DNA of 64,000 nucleotides from Lewinellaceae bacterium (GCA_020636075.1 JACJYO010000007.1:313501-377500); one strand, 5' to 3'; counted from the stretch's first letter, positions 1 through 9,251 are shown. The notes: generated by a model from the sequence alone, not told the origin. Made by a program: numbers and translations.

Positions 1-3000
1 AAACAATCTGCGGCATCACCATTGAGCAACCGGCATTGGTCGCATCTGTCACCGTCACGCGGTAACTGCCCTGCGCCAAACCGTTGATCGTGCCTTCGGT
101 TGTGATGCCGCCTGTATTGCCGCCCGGCCAGAAAAAACTATATGGCGGCGTACCGTTTAATGGTTTCAGTGTGATACTGCCGTCGTTGCCACCGCAGGTA
201 CTTACATTTTGCACCGAAACGATGGCTGTTTGGGTTACGTTATTCAAGGTGTGTACCTTGATGAGGTCTGTTCCGGTACACCCATTCGCATCAGAAACCG
301 TCACGGTGTACGTTTGCGTCACATTCGGCGTATTTCCCGCCTGAACCGGAATATTTGGAAAATTTAGTCCGGTGCTCCAGGCATACGTAACCGGCGGTAT
401 ACCGACGCCGGATTCAACCGCCTGCAATTGCAGGGATTTCCCCCGGCAAACATTTACGGAGTCGCCTTGCAAAATTTGGACTTCCGGACTCGGCAACACG
501 GTGACTGTGACCGAGGCGGTTCCGGTACATCCAAATGCTGTCGTGCTTTGGATGTAGTAGATTTTGGTAAACCCGGGTTGTACCACCGGGCTGGGCAGTT
601 GATTCCCTGCGGTCGGCGGTGTGGCGCTGTGGTAGGTCAAAACTCCACCTGCATTGACCGTATCAACCACCGGCAACGTAGCAAGGTCAAAGGTTTTGCC
701 GTCGCAAATCGACGGTGTCGCTGCCAGGGCAAGCACCGGTTTGGGGTGCACGATCACCATCGCCGGAACCCGCATGCTGCTGCAACCGGCGCCAGGCCCG
801 GTGAGTGAATCGGCCAGATAATACGTTTTGCTGGCCTGAAGTGCCGGAACCATCAGGGTATTTCCTGTGGCAACCGGGCTGCCTCCGGTTGGGTTTTCAT
901 ACCAAAAATAATTGCCCGACGGCGTGCCGCTTGCTACCAGCATTGTTGTTGCCCCACTGCATATTTCAACGGTAGCCGGGGCAGTTGGCACAGGAATAGC
1001 ATCGTCGTCGGCCATGCCATTACAGTTTTCATCTTTTTGATTGCAGAGAATTTCCGGGGCGCCCGGATAAACTTCGGGGTCGTTGTCGTCACAATCGCTG
1101 TCGATATCTACATAGCCGGGCGGCGCAACGGGGAAACAGGAAATTACCCGCACGTCGGGATCGCCGTAGGTATCCATGTCGGCATCGCGGTAAAAAATAT
1201 AATCGGGTGTGTTGGCTTCCTGCGAGCCGTAAAAAGCCAGGTTGTCCATGGCGATATCGCCGTAAGCGCCGAAAGTACCGGTGGCGACAAACTGGAACAG
1301 CGCGATCTGGCCATCGTAAGCGCTCAAATCGACGTATTCCCGGAGCCAGTGCTTGCCGCGGTTGCCACTCCAGGATTTGAGGGTGATCCAGTTTTGACCG
1401 CCATCGGTGGAGGCTTGCAACGCCAGGCTGCTCATTTGCCCGATCCGCGTATTCATATACAAATCGAAGGAAAAATGGCAAACCTGAGTTGGCGGCGCTA
1501 TCACGTCAATGCACAACGTGCGCAAAATGGCCGTTTTCCCAAAAGCGCCTGTCGGCGAACAACTGTTCCGGAAAAAAAGGTAATTGCCGGTTCCATCGGG
1601 AGCCGACGGCGGTCCGGCTACCGGAAAGGTCAGGCCAGGGCCGGTAGCCACTTTCCACTCGTAGTCATCACCCGGCACATTCTGCCAGATTCCCGGCAAC
1701 GGACAGGGATCAGCACAGCCGCTCGGGCAAATGCCCAAGGTGTCCACGGTTTCAAGCAACGTGGCCGGACAATTGGTGAAAAAGGAAGCCTTAAACGAAT
1801 TGGCACTCCAAATGCCGGGAGCACATTGCCGGCGGATATACACGTCGTACTGTTGAAGTGTTTGCAAACCGGAAAGCATAATCGGGCCGTTGGCCGGCTG
1901 TGGCAGGGAAATGACCATTCCGCCGGAACCGGCAGCACTTCCGGTTCCCGGGATAAACCCTGCCGGTCCGTATTCGATCAGCAAATTCGTACCGAGGGCA
2001 TCTGCTTGCCAGGAAATAACCGCCGTAGTTTCCGTGACGTTGCTGGCTGTAACCCCGTTCACCAGGTCGCATCCAACCGGTGCAAATACCAGTTCAAACA
2101 AGCGCAATTTTCCTTTGTGGTCGGCTTTGTTGTCACAAATTTCAAGTTGCCAGATGCCAACCGGGTTCTGTCCGGTGTGCAGCCCTGCCAATGCTTCCAC
2201 GGGTAGGTAATACCCGGTAATGTTATCGATTTCGGCTGCCGCACTGAGGGGCAGCCCCACACCGGCGTTGTCGGTGAGTTCGACAAACTGAGCGCAAACA
2301 ACTCCCTGCGGATCGCCGATGTTCTGGTCGCCGGCATTGAGCCCGCCGATCAATTGGATGCGGGTACCGTCGGGGCCGCGCAACCACACCGTGAGGTCGG
2401 AGCGCCAGGCATGTTCGATCATAATGCGGACTCCTTGCAACAGCACATCAGTGCCGAGGGCATTGCCTGGGGCATCGTCCACATAGACCTCGAACACCTG
2501 GATCGAATTGCAAGAGGTATCCCGCAGGTCGAGGTTTAGCGGGCAAGGACGCGCGTTATTCAGGTCGGTGATAAACGAGCGCGGCGCCGACCATACGCTG
2601 ATGGTCGTGTCGACATCGCAAATCGTGCGTACCTGAAAGCGATAATTCAACCCGGGTGTAAGTCCGGAAACATCAAAAGGCGGATCGGCATTGACGATAT
2701 GCGTAGGGACACCCGTAAACGGTGCACTGCCACTCACCAGTTCGACCTCGTATTTGTCGCCGACATCCGACCAGGTTAACCGCGCTGTGGAGTCGGTTAC
2801 CAGGTCGGCCTGGAGGAGTTCGGGGCGGGGGCAGACGGCCCCGGCACTTGCTGCCGACACCGAGGGGATCCCTTTCAAATTTTTCTTTTCAAATTTCAAA
2901 TTTGCCTTTAACAGGAAGTCGCCGAATGCGGGAAGACTCCCGGATTTGAAATTTGAAATTTGAAATTTGAAATTGGAAAAGTCGGGCACCGTTTCGTTAA

Positions 3001-3115
3001 AGGGATGAACGTGGGGCCGGATTGGCGCCGCAGAAAATGCCAAAAACGGAACAGTCCCCAACAGGAAAAACAAGCAGAAAAGCCCGCGCAGGCGGGAAGC
3101 GAAATAGTATGTCAT
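1..3115 (-). CDS. Large multidomain secreted adhesin-like protein, C-terminus beyond the window
   Basis: Reading leftwards from an ATG at 3115, one frame stays open to the window edge, giving 1038 residues. The first ~27 residues are a hydrophobic export signal. Recognisable modules in order are: a fibronectin III-like domain (~95-190), a proprotein-convertase P-domain-like jelly roll (~195-330, with WLRGPDGTRIQLIGG), a second FN3-like domain (~345-430), a MAM-like jelly roll (~500-630), a MopE/thrombospondin-type acidic stretch (~640-700, DIDSDCDDNDPEVYPG), several CHU_C-type Ig-like domains, and the beginning of SprB-like repeats (CGGNDGSITL, GLAQGSYRVTVTDA). This architecture is typical of T9SS-exported, cell-surface or gliding-associated proteins of Bacteroidota, and a sorting domain would be expected beyond the edge. 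Residues ~45-80 are encoded by an AT-rich dispersed repeat. It is divergent from the formate dehydrogenase genes. The ligand is unknown. Confidence 0.85.
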   Translation of the reverse strand, partial: MTYYFASRLRGLFCLFFLLGTVPFLAFSAAPIRPHVHPFNETVPDFSNFKFQISNFKSGSLPAFGDFLLKANLKFEKKNLKGIPSVSAASAGAVCPRPELLQADLVTDSTARLTWSDVGDKYEVELVSGSAPFTGVPTHIVNADPPFDVSGLTPGLNYRFQVRTICDVDTTISVWSAPRSFITDLNNARPCPLNLDLRDTSCNSIQVFEVYVDDAPGNALGTDVLLQGVRIMIEHAWRSDLTVWLRGPDGTRIQLIGGLNAGDQNIGDPQGVVCAQFVELTDNAGVGLPLSAAAEIDNITGYYLPVEALAGLHTGQNPVGIWQLEICDNKADHKGKLRLFELVFAPVGCDLVNGVTASNVTETTAVISWQADALGTNLLIEYGPAGFIPGTGSAAGSGGMVISLPQPANGPIMLSGLQTLQQYDVYIRRQCAPGIWSANSFKASFFTNCPATLLETVDTLGICPSGCADPCPLPGIWQNVPGDDYEWKVATGPGLTFPVAGPPSAPDGTGNYLFFRNSCSPTGAFGKTAILRTLCIDVIAPPTQVCHFSFDLYMNTRIGQMSSLALQASTDGGQNWITLKSWSGNRGKHWLREYVDLSAYDGQIALFQFVATGTFGAYGDIAMDNLAFYGSQEANTPDYIFYRDADMDTYGDPDVRVISCFPVAPPGYVDIDSDCDDNDPEVYPGAPEILCNQKDENCNGMADDDAIPVPTAPATVEICSGATTMLVASGTPSGNYFWYENPTGGSPVATGNTLMVPALQASKTYYLADSLTGPGAGCSSMRVPAMVIVHPKPVLALAATPSICDGKTFDLATLPVVDTVNAGGVLTYHSATPPTAGNQLPSPVVQPGFTKIYYIQSTTAFGCTGTASVTVTVLPSPEVQILQGDSVNVCRGKSLQLQAVESGVGIPPVTYAWSTGLNFPNIPVQAGNTPNVTQTYTVTVSDANGCTGTDLIKVHTLNNVTQTAIVSVQNVSTCGGNDGSITLKPLNGTPPYSFFWPGGNTGGITTEGTINGLAQGSYRVTVTDATNAGCSMVMPQIV
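2889..2983. repeat. AT-rich dispersed repeat (AAATTTCAAATTTG type), copy inside a coding sequence
   Basis: This block of alternating AAATTTC/GAAATTT units begins TTCAAATTTCAAATTTGCC, then CTTTAACA, and closes with TTTGAAATTGGAAAAGTCGG. The same opening and closing strings occur between priA and the pyrophosphatase gene at 29387-29504, so it looks like a small mobile or amplified repeat. Here it lies inside the N-terminal coding region of the large adhesin and is translated without a stop into an F/K/N-rich stretch. Confidence 0.6.
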
Positions 3116-3453
3116 GGTGTTGGATTACGGTTTTGAAGGCGAAAAGATACTGCGGATTACGGGCCATCGCATTTTTGGGTGGCTTTGGGCCCGGATTGTT
3201 TGGCGAAAGTACGGGGAAATACAGATGTTGCCGTTTTTAGAATATTGCTTTTGCTTGTTGGTAACACTATCGGCAGTGCCGGCAGCCGCCTCGTTATTTT
3301 GGCAAAGCCCCGTTTTCCCTTCCCGTTTCTGGAAAAATAATCGGAAATTTGGCCTGTAGATGCCCAAACCAACGAGTGTTTGGAATTTTGAAATCAAATA
3401 AAGTCCGGAACTAGCCCGGTTTGCGGGCAATTGTTTCGACTACAGCCTAACCA
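3116..3453. other. Divergent intergenic region, 338 bp
   Basis: This lies between the leftward adhesin and the rightward diaphorase gene. The short reading frames here have no recognisable product. A near match to the Bacteroidota -7 box (TACTTTCG on the minus strand at 3208-3215, one mismatch to TAnnTTTG) could serve the adhesin. I see no hairpin, repeat or RNA gene. Confidence 0.4.
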
Positions 3454-5103
3454 ATGTCAAAAAATATAGGATACCTATCGGGCCGTAAAGGTCTGGACGA
3501 TAATCTGTTTGAAGCCCTCGGTCGTGCCGCCGAACAACAGGGCACCGTAACGCCGGAAGAGATGAAGCGCCTGGCAGAAGAGTTTCTGATCGGCGATGCC
3601 AATGTGTACGGCAGTGTTACCTTCTACGATTTTCTCCGCCCTGAAAACAAGGGCAAAAAAGTGTACGTCTGCAATGGCACTGCCTGTATGACTGCCGGTA
3701 CCCAGGATGCGCTCCGGAAAAAGCTGGCCGGACAATTCCCCGCCAACGAGATCGGTGAAATGTGTTGCCTGGGCCGCTGTCATGAAAACCACGCCTTCCA
3801 CTACGCCGGCAACAACTACTCCGGCGATGCGATTGACCAGATCGGCGCGATCAAATCAGACAAAAAAGAGCGCATGGATGCCTATCATGTTGGCTTTCAC
3901 GGCACACCCGTGCTAACGGCGGCCTTCCCGAGCATGGAGACGTTCTACCAGGTACTGAAGGACAGCCTGAAAAAATCACCCGAAGCGCTGTTGGAAGAAC
4001 TCAAAATATCTGGTTTGCGGGGCCGTGGTGGCGCAGGTTTCCCCATGGCGTTCAAACTGGAATCTTGCCGGAATACCCCCGGCGACACCAAATTCCTCGT
4101 CTGCAATGCCGACGAGGGCGATCCCGGTGCCTACTCCGACCGCTACATCATGGAACAACGCCCGCACAACCTGCTATTGGGCATGTTGCTTGGCGGCTAC
4201 ATGATGGGCGCTCGCATGGGGGTGTTATACATCCGCGGCGAATACCCCGAATCGATCCGAATTATGGAATCGGCCCTTGCCGCCGCCCGCGAAGCCGGTT
4301 ACATTGGTGAAAACATCCTCGGTTCGGGTTTTTCCTTCGATTTTAAAGTGATCAAAGCCCAGGGCGCCTATATCTGCGGGGAAGAAACTGCTTTACTTGA
4401 ATCGCTTGAAGGTCAGCGCCCTGAGGTACGCGTACGACCGCCGTACCCAACGCAGCAAGGCTTGTTCAACCAACCCACGGTGGTTAATAATGTGGAAACC
4501 CTCGCTTGCGTGCCGTTTGTGTTGCAGCACGGCGGGGCGACGTTTGCGGCCATTGGTCGCGGAAAATCCACCGGCACAAAACTGCTTTCACTCGACGGCC
4601 ATTTCAAGCGGCCCGGCTTGTACGAGGTGGATATGGGGACTCCGCTGAAAACGGTGATCGAAGAGTTGGGCGGCGGCTTCCGGCACCCCATCAAAGCCAT
4701 GCACATTGGCGGGCCGCTGGGTGGCCTGGTGCCCGTGCACAAGATTGACGACCTGACGGTGGATTTTGAATCCTTCCATCAAAACGGTTTCTTGCTGGGG
4801 CACGCCTCGGTCGTTTGCCTGCCGGAGGATTTTCCCATTGTAAAATATCTGGAGCACCTGTTCGAATTCACGGCGCATGAGAGCTGCGGCAAATGCTTCC
4901 CCTGCCGGCTGGGCTCCACGCGCGGCAAGGAATTGTTGCACAAGGCACAGACGGAGGGTTATAAAATTGACCGGGCGTTATTTGATGATCTGGTGGAAAC
5001 GCTGGAGTTGGGGTCGCTCTGTGCCTTGGGTGGCGGGTTGCCTTTGCCGGTCAAGAATGCGCTGAGGTATTTTGAGGGGGAGTTGAAGGAGTATTTTCGG
5101 TGA
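3454..5103 (+). CDS. NAD-dependent formate dehydrogenase diaphorase subunit (NuoE-NuoF fusion, FdsB/HoxF-like)
   Basis: This 549-residue protein passes electrons from the molybdenum subunit to NAD+ in the cytoplasm. Residues ~1-130 are a NuoE/FdsG-like thioredoxin-fold domain with four [2Fe-2S] ligands (Cys73, Cys78 in CNGTAC; Cys105, Cys109 in CLGRC). The rest is NuoF-like: glycine-rich FMN site (GLRGRGGAGFP, ~188-197), NADEGDPGAYSDR (~219-230), GAYICGEETALLESLEG (~304-320), an SLBB-like segment, and a C-terminal [4Fe-4S] site (Cys478, 481, 484 and Cys523). Fusing the 24- and 51-kDa modules in one chain is known from HoxF and some formate dehydrogenases. The catalytic partner is at 6515-9244. 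Because the partner carries a formate-dehydrogenase-type active site rather than a hydrogenase, formate dehydrogenase is the better call. Confidence 0.9.
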   Translation: MSKNIGYLSGRKGLDDNLFEALGRAAEQQGTVTPEEMKRLAEEFLIGDANVYGSVTFYDFLRPENKGKKVYVCNGTACMTAGTQDALRKKLAGQFPANEIGEMCCLGRCHENHAFHYAGNNYSGDAIDQIGAIKSDKKERMDAYHVGFHGTPVLTAAFPSMETFYQVLKDSLKKSPEALLEELKISGLRGRGGAGFPMAFKLESCRNTPGDTKFLVCNADEGDPGAYSDRYIMEQRPHNLLLGMLLGGYMMGARMGVLYIRGEYPESIRIMESALAAAREAGYIGENILGSGFSFDFKVIKAQGAYICGEETALLESLEGQRPEVRVRPPYPTQQGLFNQPTVVNNVETLACVPFVLQHGGATFAAIGRGKSTGTKLLSLDGHFKRPGLYEVDMGTPLKTVIEELGGGFRHPIKAMHIGGPLGGLVPVHKIDDLTVDFESFHQNGFLLGHASVVCLPEDFPIVKYLEHLFEFTAHESCGKCFPCRLGSTRGKELLHKAQTEGYKIDRALFDDLVETLELGSLCALGGGLPLPVKNALRYFEGELKEYFR

Positions 5104-5107
5104 GGGG

Positions 5108-5268
5108 TACTCGGGGTTGTGTCAAAAGGGTTACTCGCAAAAAATGCGACAAATTTTTCACCGCCAAGACGCAAAGGCGCAAAGAATGATTCTTCGCGAC
5201 TTCGCGGTAAAAACGAACAATCTACGGCGGGAAATTTTTCCTAAAGACATTTGACACAACCCCGAGTA
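5108..5268. mobile_element. MITE-like element, 161 bp, perfect 19-bp terminal inverted repeats
   Basis: The left end TACTCGGGGTTGTGTCAAA (5108-5126) is the exact reverse complement of the right end (5250-5268). Both outermost dinucleotides are TA, as expected if an IS630/Tc1-mariner-type transposase duplicated a TA target, leaving 17-bp inverted repeats. The interior has no coding frame but contains a partly palindromic block (CACCGCCAAGACGCAAAGGC ... TTCGCGACTTCGCGGT). It starts 5 bp after the diaphorase stop codon and may act as a transcription terminator. No transposase for it is present in the window. Confidence 0.7.
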
Positions 5269-5329
5269 TGAAGCCTCCCTAAGCAATTGCCATAACCAAT
5301 GATTACAATTGAAAACCAATTAAAAATAA

Positions 5330-5833
5330 ATGGAAATGAAAAACCTACTCCTGTTCTCATCGCTCCTCGCATTGACATTATTTCTTGTGCAGTGCCAACC
5401 TGCCCCAACGCCAAAGGACATTATCAACGATCAATTCCCGGAAGATCAGGCCGCGATTACCCTAATACTTGATGATATCTACAAAAGTGCACAGGCCAAG
5501 GATCTGGAAAAACTTGCTTCTTTTCATTTGTATGGCCCAAAATTTTCGGATTTTAAAGATGGTTTGCCAAGGGGCAATGCCGAACAAAATAAACAATCGG
5601 AACAGGCAGTTTTTTCGGCCGTTTCAAATCTCGAATACGATCTCCGCGATGTTAAAGTGGATGTATTTGGCGATGTAGCTGTTGCAACCTTTCACGGCTA
5701 TTTCGAAGGCGATATGGGTGAAAATCATATCACGATGCAATTGCAAGGCACGCTGGTTTTTGCAAAAACCGATAAAACCTGGAAAATCGTACACGAACAT
5801 TTTTCACCGCTTAACCCTGCCAACCCAATTTGA
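5330..5833 (+). CDS. Putative lipoprotein with SnoaL/DUF4440-like (NTF2-fold) domain
   Basis: A 167-residue protein with a lipoprotein signal (hydrophobic run ending LVQC, Cys22). The mature part has the length and pattern of the NTF2-like SnoaL/DUF4440 superfamily: an N-terminal helix (AAITLILDDIYKSAQAKDLEKLASF) followed by strands ending in KTWKIVHEHFSPL, a typical close for this fold. These domains bind small hydrophobic ligands or act as minor enzymes, and the sequence does not say which. It sits between the two formate dehydrogenase subunit genes without obvious functional connection, on the same strand as both. The ATG at 5330 is followed by a second in-frame ATG at 5336, so the exact start is open. 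Confidence 0.7.
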   Translation: MEMKNLLLFSSLLALTLFLVQCQPAPTPKDIINDQFPEDQAAITLILDDIYKSAQAKDLEKLASFHLYGPKFSDFKDGLPRGNAEQNKQSEQAVFSAVSNLEYDLRDVKVDVFGDVAVATFHGYFEGDMGENHITMQLQGTLVFAKTDKTWKIVHEHFSPLNPANPI

Positions 5834-5935
5834 TCAAAATCATAGATGCCTGGATTCGGACAACGGTTTTAGTAGAAAATGCTAGCTCCTCCTATCATGT
5901 TTAAGAAATAAAAGAGCTACCAATATTTAATTATC

Positions 5936-6427
5936 ATGCTAAACTTTAAGAATATTATCTATGCCTTAAGTTGTCTGTCGTTCTCCATTGTGATTGGAGC
6001 GGCTGTGTATGAACACATGGCAGTCGTTCCCAAATGGAGCGCTGCGCCACCCGCATCGCTTTCAATGTTTCAGGGCGAATACGGGTTGGATCCAGGTTCC
6101 TTTTGGTCAATGATTCACCCCGTAACACTCGTACTTTTGATTATATCGCTTGCATTATTCTGGAAAACAAAAAGCAGACAAAATATAGCCGCCGCACTGG
6201 TTGGATATGCCATGCTGCTGGTAGTTACTGCTACCTATTTTGTGCCTGAATTGATGGCTATAATCAAATCCGAATATTTGGAAACAGTAGATGAAACATT
6301 GAAAGGGAAGGCCGATCTATGGGAAACGTTGAGTTTGGTCCGGTTGGCAATCCTTGTCATTTTATCCGTTGTGCTGAATATGGGTCTGACCCGGGTTAAC
6401 CGGCCAGCATCCGATGCCAATATGTAA
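5936..6427 (+). CDS. Small four-helix integral membrane protein, DUF1772-like
   Basis: A 163-residue protein with four hydrophobic segments (~5-25, ~60-80, ~88-108, ~135-155). Spacing, a conserved-looking Trp/Pro-rich first loop (VVPKWSAAPPASLSMFQ) and the TYFVPELMAI segment resemble DUF1772/anthrone-oxygenase-like membrane proteins, but I cannot confirm this without a profile search. There are no redox motifs that would make it a formate dehydrogenase membrane anchor (no paired histidines as in a cytochrome b gamma subunit). It lies between the small lipoprotein gene and the formate dehydrogenase alpha gene, and a hairpin follows it. Confidence 0.65.
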   Translation: MLNFKNIIYALSCLSFSIVIGAAVYEHMAVVPKWSAAPPASLSMFQGEYGLDPGSFWSMIHPVTLVLLIISLALFWKTKSRQNIAAALVGYAMLLVVTATYFVPELMAIIKSEYLETVDETLKGKADLWETLSLVRLAILVILSVVLNMGLTRVNRPASDANM

Positions 6428-6439
6428 TTATTGAATAGA

Positions 6440-6474
6440 TACCCACCTTGCGCTTCCACGTCGCAGGGTGGGTA
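6440..6474 (+). terminator. Hairpin between the membrane protein gene and fdhA-like gene
   Basis: TACCCACCTTGCG (6440-6452) pairs with CGCAGGGTGGGTA (6462-6474) with one G-U pair and a 9-nt loop. No T-run follows, only an A-run, so it is a weak terminator candidate at best and could instead be an mRNA stability or processing element upstream of the alpha subunit. Confidence 0.4.
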
Positions 6475-6514
6475 ACTTGAAAAAAAACATACCACCACAC
6501 AAGCATTCTACGCT

Positions 6515-9244
6515 ATGGGTTCAGGAAAATTTGCCTACATAAACAACAAGCCCTACGACATCCGCGACGGCGAAACCATTCTCGCCTTTTTACGCCGCCA
6601 CACCGGCAACCGTAAAGTAGTGCCCACACTCTGCGATGCTCCAAACCTCGACCCCTACGGGGCCTGCCGGGTATGCAGCGTCGATGTGGCGCTTTCCGCC
6701 GACGGGCCGGTGAAAACCGTAGCCTCTTGCCATACGCCGATGGTGCCGGACTACCATATTTTTCCGGATTCGCCGCGGGTGCAAAAACTCCGCAAAAACA
6801 TCGTCGAACTGGTGCTCACAGACCACCCGCTCGACTGCCTGACCTGCGAGGTCAATGGCAACTGCGAGTTGCAGGATGTGGCCGCCGATGTGGGCATCCG
6901 CAAGGTGCGCTACCCGGAGGGTAAAAACCACCTCGACCGGCAAAAAGACCTTAGCCACCCGTACATGACCTCCGACCTGTCGAAATGTATCAACTGCGGT
7001 CGCTGTGTGCGTGCTTGCGACGAGGTGCAGGGCGAATTTGTGCTGAGCATGGCCGGCCGCGGTTTTGAAAGCCATATCGTAAAAGGCATCAACACCAGTT
7101 TTTTTGAGTCCGACTGTGTCAGTTGCGGTGCTTGTGCGCAGGCATGTCCGACTTCTGCCATTTCTGATATTTTCGAGTCTAAATCCGTTGTGGTTGATGA
7201 AAAAGTGCGCACCGTGTGCACCTACTGCGGTGTGGGCTGCAACCTGGAAGTAGCCGTCGACGCCGGAAAAGTCAAATCCATACAAGCGCCCTACGACGCC
7301 GAAGCCAACCAGGGCCATACCTGCCTGAAGGGGCGTTTTGCCTTTTCATTTTACGACCATCCCGATCGCATACGCACCCCGCTTATTCGCCGCAACGGCG
7401 TGCTCGAACCCGCCACCTGGGACGAGGCCTACGATTATGTCGCCGAAAAACTGAACGCGATCAAGGCCCAACACGGCCCGGATGCCATCGCCGGCATTTC
7501 TTCGGCACGTTGCACGAACGAGGAAAACTACCTCATGCAAAAATTTATGCGCGCCGTCATCGGTACCAACAACATCGACAGCTGCGCGCGGGTTTGTCAC
7601 TCCCCGACGGCGCTGGGCATGCAGCGCACCTTTGGCACCGGCGCTGCCACCAACTCCATCATTGACCTGAAATACACCAAATGCATCATGGTAATCGGCG
7701 CCAACCCGACCGATGCGCACCCCGTTACCGGCGCCAAGATCAAACAGCGCGCGATGAAAGGTGTCCCGATGATCGTGATCGACCCGCGGCGCACCGAGTT
7801 GGCCAGATACGCCACACACCATATCCAACTCCGTCCGGGTACCAATGTGGCTGTACTGCAAATGATGCTGTATTACATTCTCAGTGAAGGGTTGGAAGAC
7901 AAGAAATTCATCGAAAGCCGCACCGAAGGCTACGACGGTTTCCGGGAGCAAATTCTAGGTCTGGATATTGATGCCCTGGAAAAAGTGAGTGGCGTCGACC
8001 GGAACCAAATCCGGGAAGTAGCCCGGCTGTATGCCGGATCGGAAGCGGCCATGTCGTTCCACGGCCTGGGTGTTACCGAGCATTCGCAAGGCACTTTGAC
8101 AGTCATGTTGATCTCCGATTTGGCTATGGTAACCGGCAACATCGGCCGGCGTGGTGTAGGCGTAAACCCGTTGCGCGGCCAGAACAACGTGCAGGGTGCT
8201 GCCGATATGGGCTGTCAACCGCATCAGGGCGCCGGATACATGGCTGTGAACAACGAAAATTTCCACAGGCAGTACGAATCGTTTTATGGCGTAAAACTGC
8301 CGTTGAACATCGGGTATAAAATTCCGGAGATGTACGACGCCGCGCTGGATGACAAACTCAAAGCCCTCTGGCTGATCGGCGAGGATGTGGTGCAGACCGA
8401 CCCGAACTCACAAAAAATTGCCGCTGCGCTGCAAAAACTGGATTTGCTGGTCGTGCAGGAACTGTTCATGACGGTCACCTGTGAATATGCCGACGTGATC
8501 TTCCCGGGCGCTTCCTTTTTGGAAAAAAGCGGCACGTTTACCAACGGTGAACGCCGCGTTCAGCGCGTCAACGCCGTAGTGCCGCCACTCGAAGGCACCA
8601 AGCCGGACGGCCAGATCGTCGTCGATATCATGAACCGCATGGGTTACCAACAGCCGGATTACGATCCTGCGGTCATGCTGGATGAGATTTCGAAGATTGT
8701 GCCCTTCTTTGCGGGCATCAAATGGGACGAACTCGGCGAAAACGGCAAACAATGGCCGGTAAAACCCGATGGCACGGATACCGATATTTTGCACACCGAG
8801 ACCTTCAAACGCGGGCTGGGAAAATTCCAGTACGATGACTTCCGTGAAACCACGGAACTGCTCGACCACAGTAAAGACTACCCCTACATTGTAACTACCA
8901 ACCGAGAATTGGAACACTACAACTCCGGCACCATGACCCGCCGTACCCGTAATGTGGATATTCTGACGGAAGACGTGCTCCTCATTCATCCGGATGATGC
9001 AGCCAAGCACCAGATTGCCGACGGTGATATGGTATGCCTCGAATCGCCGCGGGGTAAGGTGGACGTAAAAGCCCGGCTGACGGATGTGGTCAAACCTGGT
9101 ATTTTGAGTACGACTTTTCACTTCCCGGAGATTATGATGAACAACATTACCTCGGATGTGCACGACTCCGATGCGCTTTGCCCGGAATACAAGGTTGTGG
9201 CTGTACGGATACGAAAGAGCAAGGGGAAGTTTAAGATGGCTTGA
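6515..9244 (+). CDS. NAD-dependent formate dehydrogenase alpha subunit (molybdopterin, NuoG-like N-terminus, Cys form)
   Basis: This 909-residue FdsA/FdhA-type catalytic subunit oxidises formate to CO2. From the N-terminus: a [2Fe-2S] ferredoxin domain (Cys40, 51, 54, 72); the NuoG-type His-Cys3 [4Fe-4S] site (His104, Cys108, 111, 117); two [4Fe-4S] ferredoxin motifs (Cys158, 161, 164, 168 and Cys201, 204, 207, 211); then the bis-MGD catalytic domain beginning with its own cluster motif CTYCGVGC (Cys235, 238, 242, with Cys270). The active-site motif is RVCHSPT, with Cys361 as the Mo ligand where E. coli FdhF has selenocysteine, followed by the catalytic His362. The C-terminal molybdopterin-dinucleotide-binding domain (HYNSGTMTRRT region) is complete. 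Its diaphorase partner is at 3454-5103. No FdhD or maturation genes are in the window. Confidence 0.92.
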   Translation: MGSGKFAYINNKPYDIRDGETILAFLRRHTGNRKVVPTLCDAPNLDPYGACRVCSVDVALSADGPVKTVASCHTPMVPDYHIFPDSPRVQKLRKNIVELVLTDHPLDCLTCEVNGNCELQDVAADVGIRKVRYPEGKNHLDRQKDLSHPYMTSDLSKCINCGRCVRACDEVQGEFVLSMAGRGFESHIVKGINTSFFESDCVSCGACAQACPTSAISDIFESKSVVVDEKVRTVCTYCGVGCNLEVAVDAGKVKSIQAPYDAEANQGHTCLKGRFAFSFYDHPDRIRTPLIRRNGVLEPATWDEAYDYVAEKLNAIKAQHGPDAIAGISSARCTNEENYLMQKFMRAVIGTNNIDSCARVCHSPTALGMQRTFGTGAATNSIIDLKYTKCIMVIGANPTDAHPVTGAKIKQRAMKGVPMIVIDPRRTELARYATHHIQLRPGTNVAVLQMMLYYILSEGLEDKKFIESRTEGYDGFREQILGLDIDALEKVSGVDRNQIREVARLYAGSEAAMSFHGLGVTEHSQGTLTVMLISDLAMVTGNIGRRGVGVNPLRGQNNVQGAADMGCQPHQGAGYMAVNNENFHRQYESFYGVKLPLNIGYKIPEMYDAALDDKLKALWLIGEDVVQTDPNSQKIAAALQKLDLLVVQELFMTVTCEYADVIFPGASFLEKSGTFTNGERRVQRVNAVVPPLEGTKPDGQIVVDIMNRMGYQQPDYDPAVMLDEISKIVPFFAGIKWDELGENGKQWPVKPDGTDTDILHTETFKRGLGKFQYDDFRETTELLDHSKDYPYIVTTNRELEHYNSGTMTRRTRNVDILTEDVLLIHPDDAAKHQIADGDMVCLESPRGKVDVKARLTDVVKPGILSTTFHFPEIMMNNITSDVHDSDALCPEYKVVAVRIRKSKGKFKMA

Positions 9245-9251
9245 GTGATCT

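Noticed and set aside
7590..7605. Possible selenocysteine site in formate dehydrogenase
   Set aside because: The active-site codon is TGT (Cys), not TGA, and the frame is open throughout; no SECIS-like element is needed.
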